Shown piece by piece: positions 43,039 through 52,310 of a DNA stretch of 64,000 bases. The stretch lies in NCBI RefSeq assembly GCF_003054965.1, contig NZ_MIES01000033.1:1-64000 (forward strand), given 5' to 3'. The notes under the pieces are model-generated. The model saw nothing but the letters and a program-made list of their open reading frames with translations, ran no database searches and had not been told where the DNA came from. How positions within the stretch are numbered: the stretch's first letter is position 1; the number at the start of each line of letters is the position of its first letter. This stretch comes from Saccharospirillum sp. MSK14-1 (lineage in GTDB: Bacteria > Pseudomonadota > Gammaproteobacteria > Pseudomonadales > Natronospirillaceae). The position numbers and the translations under genes are program-made.

Positions 43039-44157
43039 ATGTCGCTTAAAAATACACTGCTGGCTCTGCCGGTCGCGCTGCTTTCTCTGGCAGCCACGGC
43101 CGCTGAAACGGTCACCGATGTTCTGGGTCGAGAGATTGAACTGGAACTGCCGGTTGAACAACTGATTCTCACCGAAGGCCGTCAGTTTTATTTGCTGGCG
43201 TCACTGAAAGGCGATGCAGCGGCGGACTATGTGGTTGGCTGGCGTGACGACCTGTCAGGTTCCGACCCCTATAATTATCAGCAGTTTTCCGACTATTACC
43301 CGGCGTTGACGTCGTTGCCGACCTTTGGTCGCTTCACCACCGACGGTTTTGATATTGAACAGGCCGTTGCCCTTCAGCCCGATGCTGTGATTGTGAACAT
43401 CACCGGTGACAGTGCTGAGCCGCAACAGGAAATCATCAATAAGCTGGATCAGTTCGGCATTCCGGTCATCTTCGTCGATTTCCGTCACGATGTGGTGGCC
43501 GGTGTGCCGACCACCTTTGAACTCTTCGGTGAATTGCTGGGTGAACAAGCGCGCGCGGACGAGATCATTGCATTTCGCCAGCAACAAATCGACCGCGTTA
43601 CCGACACCATTGCGCAAGCCGACATCGAACGGCCACGCGTCTTTATCGAACGCATTGGCGGTTATTCCGACGATTGCTGCTTAACCTTCGGCACCGAAAA
43701 TTTCGGCCGCATGGTGGAAATGGCCGGGGGAACAAACCTGGCCAGCGAGTTTATTAACGGTGTGTTCGGCCAGCTCGACCCAGAGCAGGTGTTAGCCAGT
43801 AACCCCGAGCACGTCGTGGTGACCAGCGCCGATTGGGAAGCGTATGTTCCCGGTGGTCGTTGGGTGCCGGTCGGCCCGGGTGCCGACCTTGCGCAGGCGC
43901 GCGAGAAGCTGGCGTACTACCCAACCAAGCCCGCCTATAGCCACACGCGCGCGACCGAGCTGAATAACTACCACGCCATCTGGCATGGCTTTTACACCAG
44001 TCCGTTTCACTTTGTGGCGTTGCAGCATTTGGCCACCTGGTTGCAGCCGGAATTGTTCAGCGATCTGGATCCGGACGCCACCTTCGCCGAATTTTATCAG
44101 CGCTTTTTGCCCATCGATTATCAGCCCGGTTATGTGGTGAGTCTGTCGGGTGAATAA
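43039..44157 (+). CDS. Iron/siderophore ABC transporter substrate-binding protein
   Basis: A 372-residue periplasmic protein of the FepB/BtuF-like family. Signal peptide MSLKNTLLALPVALLSLAAT; the mature part starts TVTDVLGREIELELPVEQLIL, the usual first strand of this fold. A long helix (about 185-210) links two lobes, as expected for type III binding proteins. A CC pair in GYSDDCCLTFG is unusual. ATG with AAGGAG upstream. A Fur-like box precedes it, and permease and ATPase genes follow with overlaps. Confidence 0.9.
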   Translation: MSLKNTLLALPVALLSLAATAAETVTDVLGREIELELPVEQLILTEGRQFYLLASLKGDAAADYVVGWRDDLSGSDPYNYQQFSDYYPALTSLPTFGRFTTDGFDIEQAVALQPDAVIVNITGDSAEPQQEIINKLDQFGIPVIFVDFRHDVVAGVPTTFELFGELLGEQARADEIIAFRQQQIDRVTDTIAQADIERPRVFIERIGGYSDDCCLTFGTENFGRMVEMAGGTNLASEFINGVFGQLDPEQVLASNPEHVVVTSADWEAYVPGGRWVPVGPGADLAQAREKLAYYPTKPAYSHTRATELNNYHAIWHGFYTSPFHFVALQHLATWLQPELFSDLDPDATFAEFYQRFLPIDYQPGYVVSLSGE

Positions 44158-45199
44158 CGGCGTTTCTGCGCGCCACGGCTATGTCCGTCAGGTGCGCACC
44201 AAGCTCTGGATTCTGGCCGCGTTAGTTGTGGCTCTGGTGTTGTCGTTGCTGGTCAATGTGTCGATCGGTGCCAGCAGTTATTCGCCGGTTGCCGTGGCCC
44301 GCGCCTTGTTCAGCGACAGCCCCGAGCATCGTCAGTTGCACGCCATCATCTGGTACCTGCGCCTACCCAGCGCGTTGATGGCCATCGTTGTCGGGGCCTG
44401 TTTGGCAACCGCCGGTGCGCAAATGCAAACCGTATTGAATAACCCCCTGGCCGGGCCCTTTACGCTGGGCATTTCGGCCGCAGCCAGTTTTGGTGCGGCC
44501 TTGGGTTTTGCCTTTGGCAGCCGGTTTTTGCCGGTGGCTGCCGAATACCTGGTGCCCATTAATGCCTTTGCCATGGCCATGCTGGCCAGCTTTTTTATTC
44601 ATGCGGTGAGCGTTCGTCACGGTGGGCGGGTAGAGACGGTGATCTTGCTGGGCATCGCCATGGTGTTTTCGTTTAATTCGCTCGTTGCCCTGGTGCAGTT
44701 TTTTGCCTCCGAAGAAGCCATCGCCGCTGTGGTGTTTTGGACCATGGGCAGCCTCACCAAAGCGACCTGGGCTAACCTCGGTGTGGTCACCGCCATTGTT
44801 ATTCTGGTGCCGATGTTCTTTTATAAAAATGCCTGGGCGTTAACCACCATGCGCCTGGGCGATGCCAAGGCCGCAAGCCTGGGCATCAACGTTGGCCGGT
44901 TGCGATTAATAACGCTGCTGTGCGTCAGTTTGTTGGCCGCTTTTCCGGTGGCTTTTGTCGGCACCATTGGGTTTGTGGGCTTGGTTGGGCCGCACATCGC
45001 GCGGATGATTCTGGGGGAAGATCAGCGCTTTTTCTTACCCGGCTCGATGATCGTGGGGGCGCTGATGTTGTCGCTCGCCTCGGTGGTCAGCAAGGTGCTG
45101 GTGCCCGGCGTTATTTTCCCCATCGGGGTCATTACCTCACTGATCGGTGTGCCGATATTTGTCATGCTGATTCTGAATAAAAGGACGGCGCTATGGTAA
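44150..45199 (+). CDS. FecCD-family iron ABC transporter permease
   Basis: A 349-residue inner-membrane permease with about 10 helices. Family motifs: LRLPSALMAIVVGACLATAGA, QTVLNNPLAGPFTLGIS and GLVGPHIARMILG. Translation starts at a GTG overlapping the end of the binding-protein gene by 8 bp. A single permease gene implies a homodimer. Substrate is probably a ferric siderophore or haem-like chelate. Confidence 0.93.
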   Translation: MNNGVSARHGYVRQVRTKLWILAALVVALVLSLLVNVSIGASSYSPVAVARALFSDSPEHRQLHAIIWYLRLPSALMAIVVGACLATAGAQMQTVLNNPLAGPFTLGISAAASFGAALGFAFGSRFLPVAAEYLVPINAFAMAMLASFFIHAVSVRHGGRVETVILLGIAMVFSFNSLVALVQFFASEEAIAAVVFWTMGSLTKATWANLGVVTAIVILVPMFFYKNAWALTTMRLGDAKAASLGINVGRLRLITLLCVSLLAAFPVAFVGTIGFVGLVGPHIARMILGEDQRFFLPGSMIVGALMLSLASVVSKVLVPGVIFPIGVITSLIGVPIFVMLILNKRTALW

Positions 45200-45942
45200 A
45201 GCTGTCGTTGGCGTCGGTAACGGCGCGTCACGGTCGCCTCACGACGCTGCAAGCGATTGATTGCGGCCCGTTTTCCGGCGGCCAGGTGGTGGGTGTCATC
45301 GGCCCGAACGGCGCGGGCAAATCGACCTTGCTAAAACGCATGTCGGGGTTATTAGTCGGTGACGGTGAGGTAACCGTTACCGGCAGCCAAAGCGCTGAGC
45401 CGATGGCTTATTTGCCGCAGTTCACTACGGCAAGCCCGGTATTGACGGTCTTTGAATCGATGATTCTGGCGTGCAAACAAGGCAGTGCCTGGCGTGTCAG
45501 TGAGCAGGAACTGACCAACATTGAAGCCACGCTTATAAAGCTGGGCATCGACGAGTTGGCCGACCGTTCGTTGGCGGCGCTCAGTGGTGGCCAGCAACAG
45601 TTGGTCGGCCTGGCTCAGGCGCTGGTGCGTAACCCGGAAATTTTATTGTTGGATGAACCCACCAGCGCGCTCGATCTGTATCGGCAGATAAAAGTGTTGT
45701 CGCTGGTGCGAACCTTAGCGCGCGATGCGGGTTTGCTGATACTGGTCGCCATGCACGATTTAAATCAGGTAATGCGCTTTACCGATCAGGTGATTGTTAT
45801 TCAAAACGGCGCTCTGGTGGCCAGTGGCCCCACGCCATCGGTGCTGACACCCGCCTTGCTGGGCGATGTGTATCAGGTGCGCGCCAGGATTGAGCATTGC
45901 TCCGAAGGTCAGCCGCATATCATTGTGGCGGATACCGTCTAG
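45193..45942 (+). CDS. Iron ABC transporter ATP-binding protein, FecE-type
   Basis: A 249-residue ATPase. Walker A is GPNGAGKST, the signature ALSGGQQQLVGLAQAL, Walker B ILLLDEPTSALD and the switch His in AMHDLNQ. It overlaps the permease gene by 7 bp and its stop codon overlaps the GTG start of the following MFS gene, so all four genes form one unit. Confidence 0.93.
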   Translation: MVKLSLASVTARHGRLTTLQAIDCGPFSGGQVVGVIGPNGAGKSTLLKRMSGLLVGDGEVTVTGSQSAEPMAYLPQFTTASPVLTVFESMILACKQGSAWRVSEQELTNIEATLIKLGIDELADRSLAALSGGQQQLVGLAQALVRNPEILLLDEPTSALDLYRQIKVLSLVRTLARDAGLLILVAMHDLNQVMRFTDQVIVIQNGALVASGPTPSVLTPALLGDVYQVRARIEHCSEGQPHIIVADTV

Positions 45943-47159
45943 TGTCGACAGCCGTGTTGACGCCTCAGCAAAAAAAGATCGTCACCCTGTTGTTTGCGGT
46001 GCAGGTCGCGGCCATGGCCGCCATGGAAATGAGTGGGCCATTCTGGCCGGTGCATTTAAATCAACTAACCGCCTCGCCAGACGTGCTGATGTTTTCGAGC
46101 ATCGGTGTGTACGTGTTGCCCATGCTGGGCATTATGCTCACCAGCCGTTTTTGGGGGCGGCTGGGCGACCGCGTGGGGCGCAAATGGATGCTGCTGCGGG
46201 CGCTGCTCGGTTTGGCGATCACCCAGATGGCCCTGGCCTACGCCGACAGTGTTGGCCTGATTCTGTTGCTGCGGTTTATTCAGGGCGGGTGTGCCGGTTA
46301 CATCGCCACCGCTCAGGCGTATGGCGTGCAGGTGATTCCCTTTGCAAACCGCGCCCGCTTCTTTGCATTTTTGCAGGTATCGACCAACGTGGGCTCCCTG
46401 GTGGGCGCAACGCTGGGTGGTTTTATTTACGACACCCAAGGCTTTTTCTGGATTAACGTTTCCGGCTCGTTGGTGTGTTTGCTGTGCGTTGTCATCATCG
46501 CATTTGCCTTACCGGCGGTTGCGTCACGTCCAAGCCATGAAGCGCATTCAGAAACACAGGCCGCGCCAGAACGCCAACTGCCACCGGGCACAGTGCGACG
46601 TCTGATCGCCGTTTTATTCCTCTTAGTCGCTGCGCTGTTGTGCAGCCGCATGATGGTCACCACGAACTTTGCCCGTTACGTGCAAACCACATTCGACGTG
46701 GGCAACTGGGTCAGCGGGCTGGCCTATGGCCTGTGGGCGATGGGGTTTATTTGCACCGCGGCATTGTGGGCACGCTACTTTGAACGCTTTGACTGGCAGC
46801 CCACGCTCAAGCGTTTGCTGTGGGTGGTGCTGGCCTGCGCAGGCGTTAACGCGGCGCTGGCCAGTACGCCCTGGGTGAGTGTGTTTATTGCCGGCTATTT
46901 TTTATGGGGCGCGTTACTGGGCGCCACGCTGCCGGTGTTGCTCACTCAAATATCGCGCCTGGCAAAGCAGGAACAGCAAGGCGAATTGCTGGGCATGGCG
47001 CAAAGCGTGCAGCAGTTTGCCAACATCAGTGGCATTGCGCTGGGCGCGGTGATTGCACATCAGGCCGGTTTGGCCAGCACCTATTGGGCGGTCGCGGTGG
47101 GGTATGGCGGCTGCGTGGTGTTGCTGGCGGTGGTGGTTTGGGTAACGCGACGCTGGTAG
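45942..47159 (+). CDS. MFS transporter linked to the iron ABC operon
   Basis: About 405 residues with 12 hydrophobic segments and the MFS loop RFWGRLGDRVGRKWML between helices 2 and 3. Opening residues VSTAVLTPQQKKIVTLL follow a GTG whose first base is shared with the ATPase stop codon. Translational coupling to an iron importer suggests siderophore export or a xenosiderophore-related step, but drug-efflux relatives share this look; no siderophore synthesis gene is in the window. Confidence 0.8.
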   Translation: MSTAVLTPQQKKIVTLLFAVQVAAMAAMEMSGPFWPVHLNQLTASPDVLMFSSIGVYVLPMLGIMLTSRFWGRLGDRVGRKWMLLRALLGLAITQMALAYADSVGLILLLRFIQGGCAGYIATAQAYGVQVIPFANRARFFAFLQVSTNVGSLVGATLGGFIYDTQGFFWINVSGSLVCLLCVVIIAFALPAVASRPSHEAHSETQAAPERQLPPGTVRRLIAVLFLLVAALLCSRMMVTTNFARYVQTTFDVGNWVSGLAYGLWAMGFICTAALWARYFERFDWQPTLKRLLWVVLACAGVNAALASTPWVSVFIAGYFLWGALLGATLPVLLTQISRLAKQEQQGELLGMAQSVQQFANISGIALGAVIAHQAGLASTYWAVAVGYGGCVVLLAVVVWVTRRW

Positions 47160-47191
47160 CGAGGGCAAAGCCCGGTCGTGTGATGCGGGCG

Positions 47192-48280
47192 TTATGGTTC
47201 TTTGTTATGGAGGCTAAAGTGAGCGGCTTCCTGGTCGGTGTTGATGGCGCGAATGGGGTAAGGGATCACAATGCCTTCTTCTTTAAAGCGTTTGTGAAGT
47301 GCTTTGATAAACGCCGACTTAATAAAAAAACGATGGAAGTATTCGTGCGCTCGTAACATCACCGTTAAGTTAATACTGGAATCTGAGAAGGTATGGAAAA
47401 GCACAAAGGTGTTGTAACTTTCAACGCCGTATTCATGGCTCACCAGAATGTCTCTTGCAACTTCTAACACCACACGCTCAACCTGCTCTAAATCCGAATC
47501 GTAATGCACGCTGACTTCAACGGGCACCGACAGCTCTTTGGTTGGCTGAAAATAATTAATGATCTTAGATTCAGACAACATGCTGTTGGGCATTATAACG
47601 GAGTTATTCGGTAGCATTTTTATCCAGGTTGAACGCCAGCCAATGCGTTCTACAAACCCTTGCTCACCCGATTCCAGCTCAATGTAATCACCCACCTGTA
47701 TGGGCTTATCCATCACCAATTGCATGCCGGAAAAAAAGTTTTCCAACGTCGGTTGCAACGCCAGCGCCAAGGCTAACGAACCAATGCCGAGTGAGGCGAT
47801 AATCGGCGTGATGGAAATGCCCATGGTGCCTAATAAAATCAGCACACCCAGGCCAATAATAAAAGACCGGCTGACTCCTTTCACAATCGACTGACTGCTC
47901 AGCAATAACCGCGACCGTTTGCTGTAGTGAGTGATCAACCCGGAGACTAAACGATCGACAAAAATCACCACCGCGAAAATCAGTAAGATCGGCAATACGT
48001 ATTGAACCAGGCCCTGAATGGCCAAGAGGACGGGTAAGTCAGACGAAAACGATTGATCGAAAGGCAGCAACCCGACCCAGATGATAATAAGGGTTAAGGG
48101 CATTTTAATGGAGCGCAGTAGCAAACTGTCGAAGTAGTAACGGGTTTTATCGGTGATGCGAATTAAGTGGCCCAAGATGAGGCGCTTAACCAATAACAAC
48201 GCACCGATACTAACCAAGACAATACCCAGAGTGAGCACCCAACTGGGGAGATAGGCAGTGAATGGGTCGAAAACGTCCAT
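47192..48280 (-). CDS. Small-conductance mechanosensitive channel (MscS family)
   Basis: A 362-residue membrane protein. N-terminal helices (PSWVLTLGIVLVSIGALLLV and two or three more) precede the MscS pore and beta domain, with LGIGSLALALALQPTLENFF (the Gly/Ala-rich pore helix) and VGDYIELESGEQGFVERIGW. The C-terminal alpha/beta cage domain ends RAINTDQ. It releases solutes under hypo-osmotic shock. The ATG at 48280 begins at the first helix; 63 upstream codons (to 48469) look non-coding. Confidence 0.9.
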   Translation of the reverse strand: MDVFDPFTAYLPSWVLTLGIVLVSIGALLLVKRLILGHLIRITDKTRYYFDSLLLRSIKMPLTLIIIWVGLLPFDQSFSSDLPVLLAIQGLVQYVLPILLIFAVVIFVDRLVSGLITHYSKRSRLLLSSQSIVKGVSRSFIIGLGVLILLGTMGISITPIIASLGIGSLALALALQPTLENFFSGMQLVMDKPIQVGDYIELESGEQGFVERIGWRSTWIKMLPNNSVIMPNSMLSESKIINYFQPTKELSVPVEVSVHYDSDLEQVERVVLEVARDILVSHEYGVESYNTFVLFHTFSDSSINLTVMLRAHEYFHRFFIKSAFIKALHKRFKEEGIVIPYPIRAINTDQEAAHFSLHNKEP

Positions 48281-48481
48281 GGTTGTGCTCGCTCCAAACG
48301 GTGGCTCATCGATATGGCTCGAAGCAAGTTCTGTACCGGTGCAATCCAACCACGAATGCCTGTTTTTCAAACGATAGGCTCGTTTTCCCACCAATAACCA
48401 CGCTTTTACAAACGCTCTTTCAAACCACTGCTTGCCATCATGCCGCTTCCCAACAACCAACAACGGCAAGGATGACGTTTT

Positions 48482-50698
48482 ATGCAGGCAAGCATACTCC
48501 CTCTGAGGCTCCGCACCGGGTTATGGCTGGGGCTGATTTGCGCCGCGCTGGCCGGGTGCGACCGCAACGGCAACCTGACCCGCACACCGGGCAAACCGAT
48601 ACCGGCCAATCATCTGGAAGCCTGGGTTGGCGTCAACGACGCTAACCTGACCATCCGGCTGGCCAGCAACGAACCGGCTGATCTGTATCGCATGAACGAA
48701 CCGGACTGCGACATTGATGCCGGCGAACTCTGCGCCGAAATGCACAAAGGCGGCGTACGCGATGGCACCACCCTCAGCAACGACATCCACACCACACTCA
48801 CTACCGATGGCTTTTACGCCGTGCGTCAGGGTGAGCAAATTGCCAAAGCGCATTTGGCGGCTAACGCCTTTCCGGCCCGTTGGAACCATCAGGCGGTGGT
48901 GTTTAAGAAGCGGCTTTGGGTGATTGGTGGGGACAGTGATGCTGGCAGGCTTCACGACGTCTGGGCGTCGTCTGATGGACTTAGCTGGCAGCAACAGCTG
49001 GGCAACACTCCGCGTTTTAGTGGGCGAGATGGCCACCAGGTGGTGGTGTTTAAGAACGCGCTGTGGCTGATAGGGGGCAAGGATGATGATGAGACGCTGC
49101 AAAACGACCTCTGGACATCGGATGATGGCATTAAATGGGAGCCCGTGGCGCCGGATGGTGAGTTGTTTAGCCCACGCGATGGCCATCAGGCGGTGGTGTT
49201 TGATAACGCGCTGTGGGTGATTGGGGGGAACACAGACAGTGGCAACGCAAACGATATTTGGAGGTCGACCGATGGCCGCACCTGGCAACAGCAAACACCC
49301 AAGGGCGATCTGATTTCAGCGCGTGAGGATCACCAAGTGGTGGTGTTTAAAAACGCACTGTGGCTGGTGGGTGGCAACGGTGAAAACGACATCTGGACAT
49401 CCAGCGATGGCGTGACGTGGGAAGACAAAACGCCGGAAAACAACGCCTTACCGATTCCTTTTTTGGGCGGGTATCAAGTGGCAGTATACAACGATGGCCA
49501 CGGCGAACAGCTTTGGGCAACGTCAGAGGGCTACGGCAACGCAGGGGTCTGGTCGTCTTCCGATGGAGCCGTCTGGACACAAAAAACACCACAAGCTGCC
49601 TTCAGTTCTCTTTTTCATCACCAGATGCTGGTATTTGATGCAGGGCGCGGTGATGAGCTGTGGTTGGTGGGTGGTGGCACCACCGGCGAGCTACAAGACG
49701 ATTATGTCTGGTCGTCGAGTAACGGCATTGATTGGCAACACAATACCCTCAAGGCTGGTTTTTCGGGGCGCGGCGGTTATCAAGTAGTCGCCTACGATGA
49801 TGGCCAAGGTGAACAATTGTGGGTCATCGGTGGATATGATGGCGATCGCAGAAACGATGTTTGGTCCTCTTCGGATGGACTGAATTGGACGTTAAAAACC
49901 GTCAGCGCCGATTTCAGCCCACGCCAAAATCATCAAGTGGTGGTATTCGATGATGGCAGCGGTGACCGGTTATGGGTGATTGGCGGGCACACATCGAGTG
50001 ACTATGCAAACGACGTCTGGTCATCGCGCGATGGCATTGACTGGCAAGCACACCCGCAACCGGCTGGCGAGGAGCGATTCAGCGCGCGCCGTGAGCATCA
50101 GGTTGTTGTGTTTGACGAGGCCATCTGGGTGATTGGCGGGAGAGATAGTAATTACCAAAACGACGTGTGGCGGTCGACCGACGGCACCCATTGGGAAGAA
50201 GTGAGCGACGCAGCCGAGTTCAGCCCGCGCTACGAGCATCAGGTAGTGAGCTTTAGTGACAGTGAGCAACCGCAGCTCTGGCTGTTTGGCGGGTATGATG
50301 GCGATAGGCTTAACGATATCTGGCTCTCCACCGATGGTAAGACCTGGCAAGATGTCACCCCGAGTGACCGTTTTAGTGCGAACGTAAATAATCGAATACT
50401 GGTAACCCAAAGCGATGGGCAACCGACACTGTGGTTGGTGGGCGGTGATGAGAGCTCTGAGGTCTGGTCCTCAACCAATGGCAAAAACTGGGACCGAATT
50501 ACGGAGGTGGCCAGTTTTAATGGCATTGGTAGCTATGAGCTGGTGAGCTTTACTGCTGATGAAAAAGAGCAGTTATGGTTAGTCGGGGGCTATAATTTCG
50601 AGGACAAAAAAGTGGTTAACGAAGTCTGGCGCAGCGACGATGGCACGGACTGGCGCTTGGGCTTAAACGCGCCACTTTGGTTCGGCCCGGACGAATGA
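48482..50698 (+). CDS. Kelch-like repeat lipoprotein
   Basis: A 738-residue predicted lipoprotein with lipobox ALAGC near residue 26. After about 110 residues there are twelve tandem repeats of roughly 45-56 residues that run to the C-terminus. Each has HQ-VVVF, then LWVIGG, then NDVWSSSDG and a W four or five residues later. This is the Kelch/galactose-oxidase blade pattern, so one or two beta-propellers on the cell surface or in the periplasm are expected. No catalytic residues were recognised; binding to a ligand or polymer is a guess. A strong terminator follows; the gene is monocistronic. Confidence 0.8.
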   Translation: MQASILPLRLRTGLWLGLICAALAGCDRNGNLTRTPGKPIPANHLEAWVGVNDANLTIRLASNEPADLYRMNEPDCDIDAGELCAEMHKGGVRDGTTLSNDIHTTLTTDGFYAVRQGEQIAKAHLAANAFPARWNHQAVVFKKRLWVIGGDSDAGRLHDVWASSDGLSWQQQLGNTPRFSGRDGHQVVVFKNALWLIGGKDDDETLQNDLWTSDDGIKWEPVAPDGELFSPRDGHQAVVFDNALWVIGGNTDSGNANDIWRSTDGRTWQQQTPKGDLISAREDHQVVVFKNALWLVGGNGENDIWTSSDGVTWEDKTPENNALPIPFLGGYQVAVYNDGHGEQLWATSEGYGNAGVWSSSDGAVWTQKTPQAAFSSLFHHQMLVFDAGRGDELWLVGGGTTGELQDDYVWSSSNGIDWQHNTLKAGFSGRGGYQVVAYDDGQGEQLWVIGGYDGDRRNDVWSSSDGLNWTLKTVSADFSPRQNHQVVVFDDGSGDRLWVIGGHTSSDYANDVWSSRDGIDWQAHPQPAGEERFSARREHQVVVFDEAIWVIGGRDSNYQNDVWRSTDGTHWEEVSDAAEFSPRYEHQVVSFSDSEQPQLWLFGGYDGDRLNDIWLSTDGKTWQDVTPSDRFSANVNNRILVTQSDGQPTLWLVGGDESSEVWSSTNGKNWDRITEVASFNGIGSYELVSFTADEKEQLWLVGGYNFEDKKVVNEVWRSDDGTDWRLGLNAPLWFGPDE

Positions 50699-50709
50699 GG
50701 GTTTGCAGA

Positions 50710-50739
50710 AAAGAGCGCTGATACAGCGCTCTTTTTTTT
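50710..50739 (+). terminator. Rho-independent terminator after the Kelch-like gene
   Basis: An 11-bp stem AAAGAGCGCTG/CAGCGCTCTTT with a 3-base loop, running into eight T residues. One of the strongest terminators in the window. Confidence 0.92.
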
Positions 50740-50757
50740 GCCATTTGAAAACACGCT

Positions 50758-51039
50758 CTAAGACTGTTCTGTCACTTCATACTGCCGCTCAACCCGACCC
50801 GTAACCTGCCCCCAATGCGATTGCTGAACCCGCTGCTGGTGAGCGTTGAATGCCGCTGTGCTATTGAAAACTTCGTACACATCGAACCGGTTAGGGTCGG
50901 TGGGGTGAGGCGTTACCTCAAACACCAAACACCCCGGCTCTTGCCGGGTCAGTTCGATGTGTTCTGGCAAGGCGTTTTTAACGACGTCGAGGTCGGTATC
51001 CGGGACGACGATAAATCCTTTGAGAACGATGTTGGGCAT
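50758..51039 (-). CDS. Antibiotic biosynthesis monooxygenase (ABM) domain protein
   Basis: A 93-residue ferredoxin-like fold protein. MPNIVLKGFIVVPDTDLDVV, then LPEHIELTRQEPGCLVFEVT, FDVYEVFNSTAAFNAHQQRV match the ABM/quinol monooxygenase (YgiN-like) family. Members oxidise quinols or related aromatics, often without cofactor. The ATG at 51039 starts the domain; the long upstream in-frame extension to 51267 is antisense to another gene and not family-like. The next leftward gene begins 37 bp upstream. Confidence 0.85.
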   Translation of the reverse strand: MPNIVLKGFIVVPDTDLDVVKNALPEHIELTRQEPGCLVFEVTPHPTDPNRFDVYEVFNSTAAFNAHQQRVQQSHWGQVTGRVERQYEVTEQS

Positions 51040-51076
51040 AAAGAGTGCCTGCTGAAAAGGGGGTGTTGCAACGCCG

Positions 51077-51568
51077 TTATAGTCGGATAAAACCAATGTG
51101 GCCGTAACCCATGATATTGTCGACGGACAGCCAGTACATCTGCGCATCGGGATTGTCCGGATTGATGCGAAAGTGAATGCTGGGGTAAGCATCGAACGAA
51201 AACACCATATATTCGGAACTAACCGGAGAATGCCCCGACTCGTGTTTGAATAAGTACGCCGCTTCAACGCCTTGCTTGAGTTCGTATTTGGAGTAGTACA
51301 GACCGTTAATGCTGATTACGGATATGGGCTGATGAGCGATCTCTTTTTTCAGTAAATGCAACAGCATTAAATTGGAACCGACAGACGCGACGAGAACGGC
51401 TATAAATGCCATGGCCAAAGGCGGTATTGACCGTTTTGCTGTGTCGAGTGTGGTCTGTTTTCTAAAGCGAATAAAGAATCGGAAAAATTGAACAATATAC
51501 CAACAAAATAACAGCAATACCCCGTAACCGGTTATCCATGAGAAGAGATGAAAGAGGGGTTCGATCAT
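51077..51568 (-). CDS. Small membrane protein, unknown
   Basis: A 163-residue protein with two hydrophobic segments (GYGVLLLFCWYIVQFFRFFI near the N-terminus and AMAFIAVLVASVGSNLMLL at about 52-72), then a soluble domain of about 85 residues with many aromatic residues (SYYSK-like YYSKYELKQGVEAAYLF). No family recognised. AT-richer than its surroundings, which suggests accessory DNA. It may share a transcript with the ABM gene. Confidence 0.6.
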   Translation of the reverse strand: MIEPLFHLFSWITGYGVLLLFCWYIVQFFRFFIRFRKQTTLDTAKRSIPPLAMAFIAVLVASVGSNLMLLHLLKKEIAHQPISVISINGLYYSKYELKQGVEAAYLFKHESGHSPVSSEYMVFSFDAYPSIHFRINPDNPDAQMYWLSVDNIMGYGHIGFIRL

Positions 51569-51878
51569 GGTTTTTCACTCAACGGTCGCAACGCAAACTC
51601 GCCCCGCTCGGCAACGGCGGGTGATTGTACCTTCGCTTGCGCTATCGATACATGATTGACCAAAGTGCACGGCCTAACAGCCTCACAAGTTTTGCGAGGT
51701 ATTATAGAAAAGAATGAAACTTTTGAATTATTCATTTCATAGCTTAGAAACCCATTTTTAGCCTTTCTGAGGTGGCCGACTAATCTCTTCTTACTCATGA
51801 CCAGTAGTGCCGAAAGCGATGGCTGGGGACTTGGTTTGAAAAAGTAGTCGGCACTATGGACCATGATACTAGTCCTGA
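51569..51878. other. Gene-poor stretch with a long inverted repeat
   Basis: No convincing gene. It contains TAGTGCCGA at 51805-51813 and its exact reverse complement TCGGCACTA at 51848-51856, separated by 34 bp, and a weaker hairpin CCTCACAA/TTGCGAGG near 51680-51698. The 10-mer CACGGCCTAA at 51668 recurs at 52359, on the other side of the SseB-like gene. Confidence 0.5.
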
Positions 51879-52310
51879 TCAAACATCGTAGTGCTGCAAA
51901 ATGTACTGGATGCGTAGTTTGTCGAGGCCCACCCAAGATTTTTCGCCTTGAATTAAAACCCCAGAAACAGAAGGAGTTCTTAAAGCCATTTTAAGGTACT
52001 CAAACCAACCCATACCAATATACCCGTCCTGAATCATCGGACAGTCCTCTTGCGTCGAACCTGGAATAAAAACTTCGCCATTTGGACCCTGGACATTCCG
52101 GACTCGTATTCGCATTGATGAATTAACAATGACTTTTGATCCCGGTACATAATTAGCGGGGAGGGACTCTGGAACAACGGGTAGAAATAGTTCTCTCCCT
52201 GACAGCAAATCATATAATCGGTGGTGGTCCTCTTCTTTATTATGCTCAGCGATATCGAAAATGAGCTCCTCAATATCTCTTTTGTCTGTTCTATTAAAAA
52301 ATTTGGCCAT
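51879..52310 (-). CDS. SseB-like N-terminal domain protein
   Basis: A 143-residue cytoplasmic protein. HHRLYDLLSGRELFLPVVP and the later VSGVLIQGEKSWVGLDKL fit the SseB N-terminal domain (PF07179-type), which occurs in enhanced-serine-sensitivity proteins and in proteins near secretion or toxin genes. Its role is unknown. AT-rich and flanked by short repeated sequence and non-coding DNA, so it may be recently acquired. Start ATG (MAKFFNRTDK) has no strong Shine-Dalgarno sequence. Confidence 0.6.
   Translation of the reverse strand: MAKFFNRTDKRDIEELIFDIAEHNKEEDHHRLYDLLSGRELFLPVVPESLPANYVPGSKVIVNSSMRIRVRNVQGPNGEVFIPGSTQEDCPMIQDGYIGMGWFEYLKMALRTPSVSGVLIQGEKSWVGLDKLRIQYILQHYDV

Noticed and set aside
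51565-51936. A 123-codon leftward reading frame between the small membrane protein gene and the SseB-like gene
   Set aside because: It overlaps the end of the SseB-like gene by 58 bp, has no Shine-Dalgarno sequence, no recognisable family and a composition unlike a folded protein; the region also holds a long inverted repeat. The ATGA overlap with the next gene could be chance.
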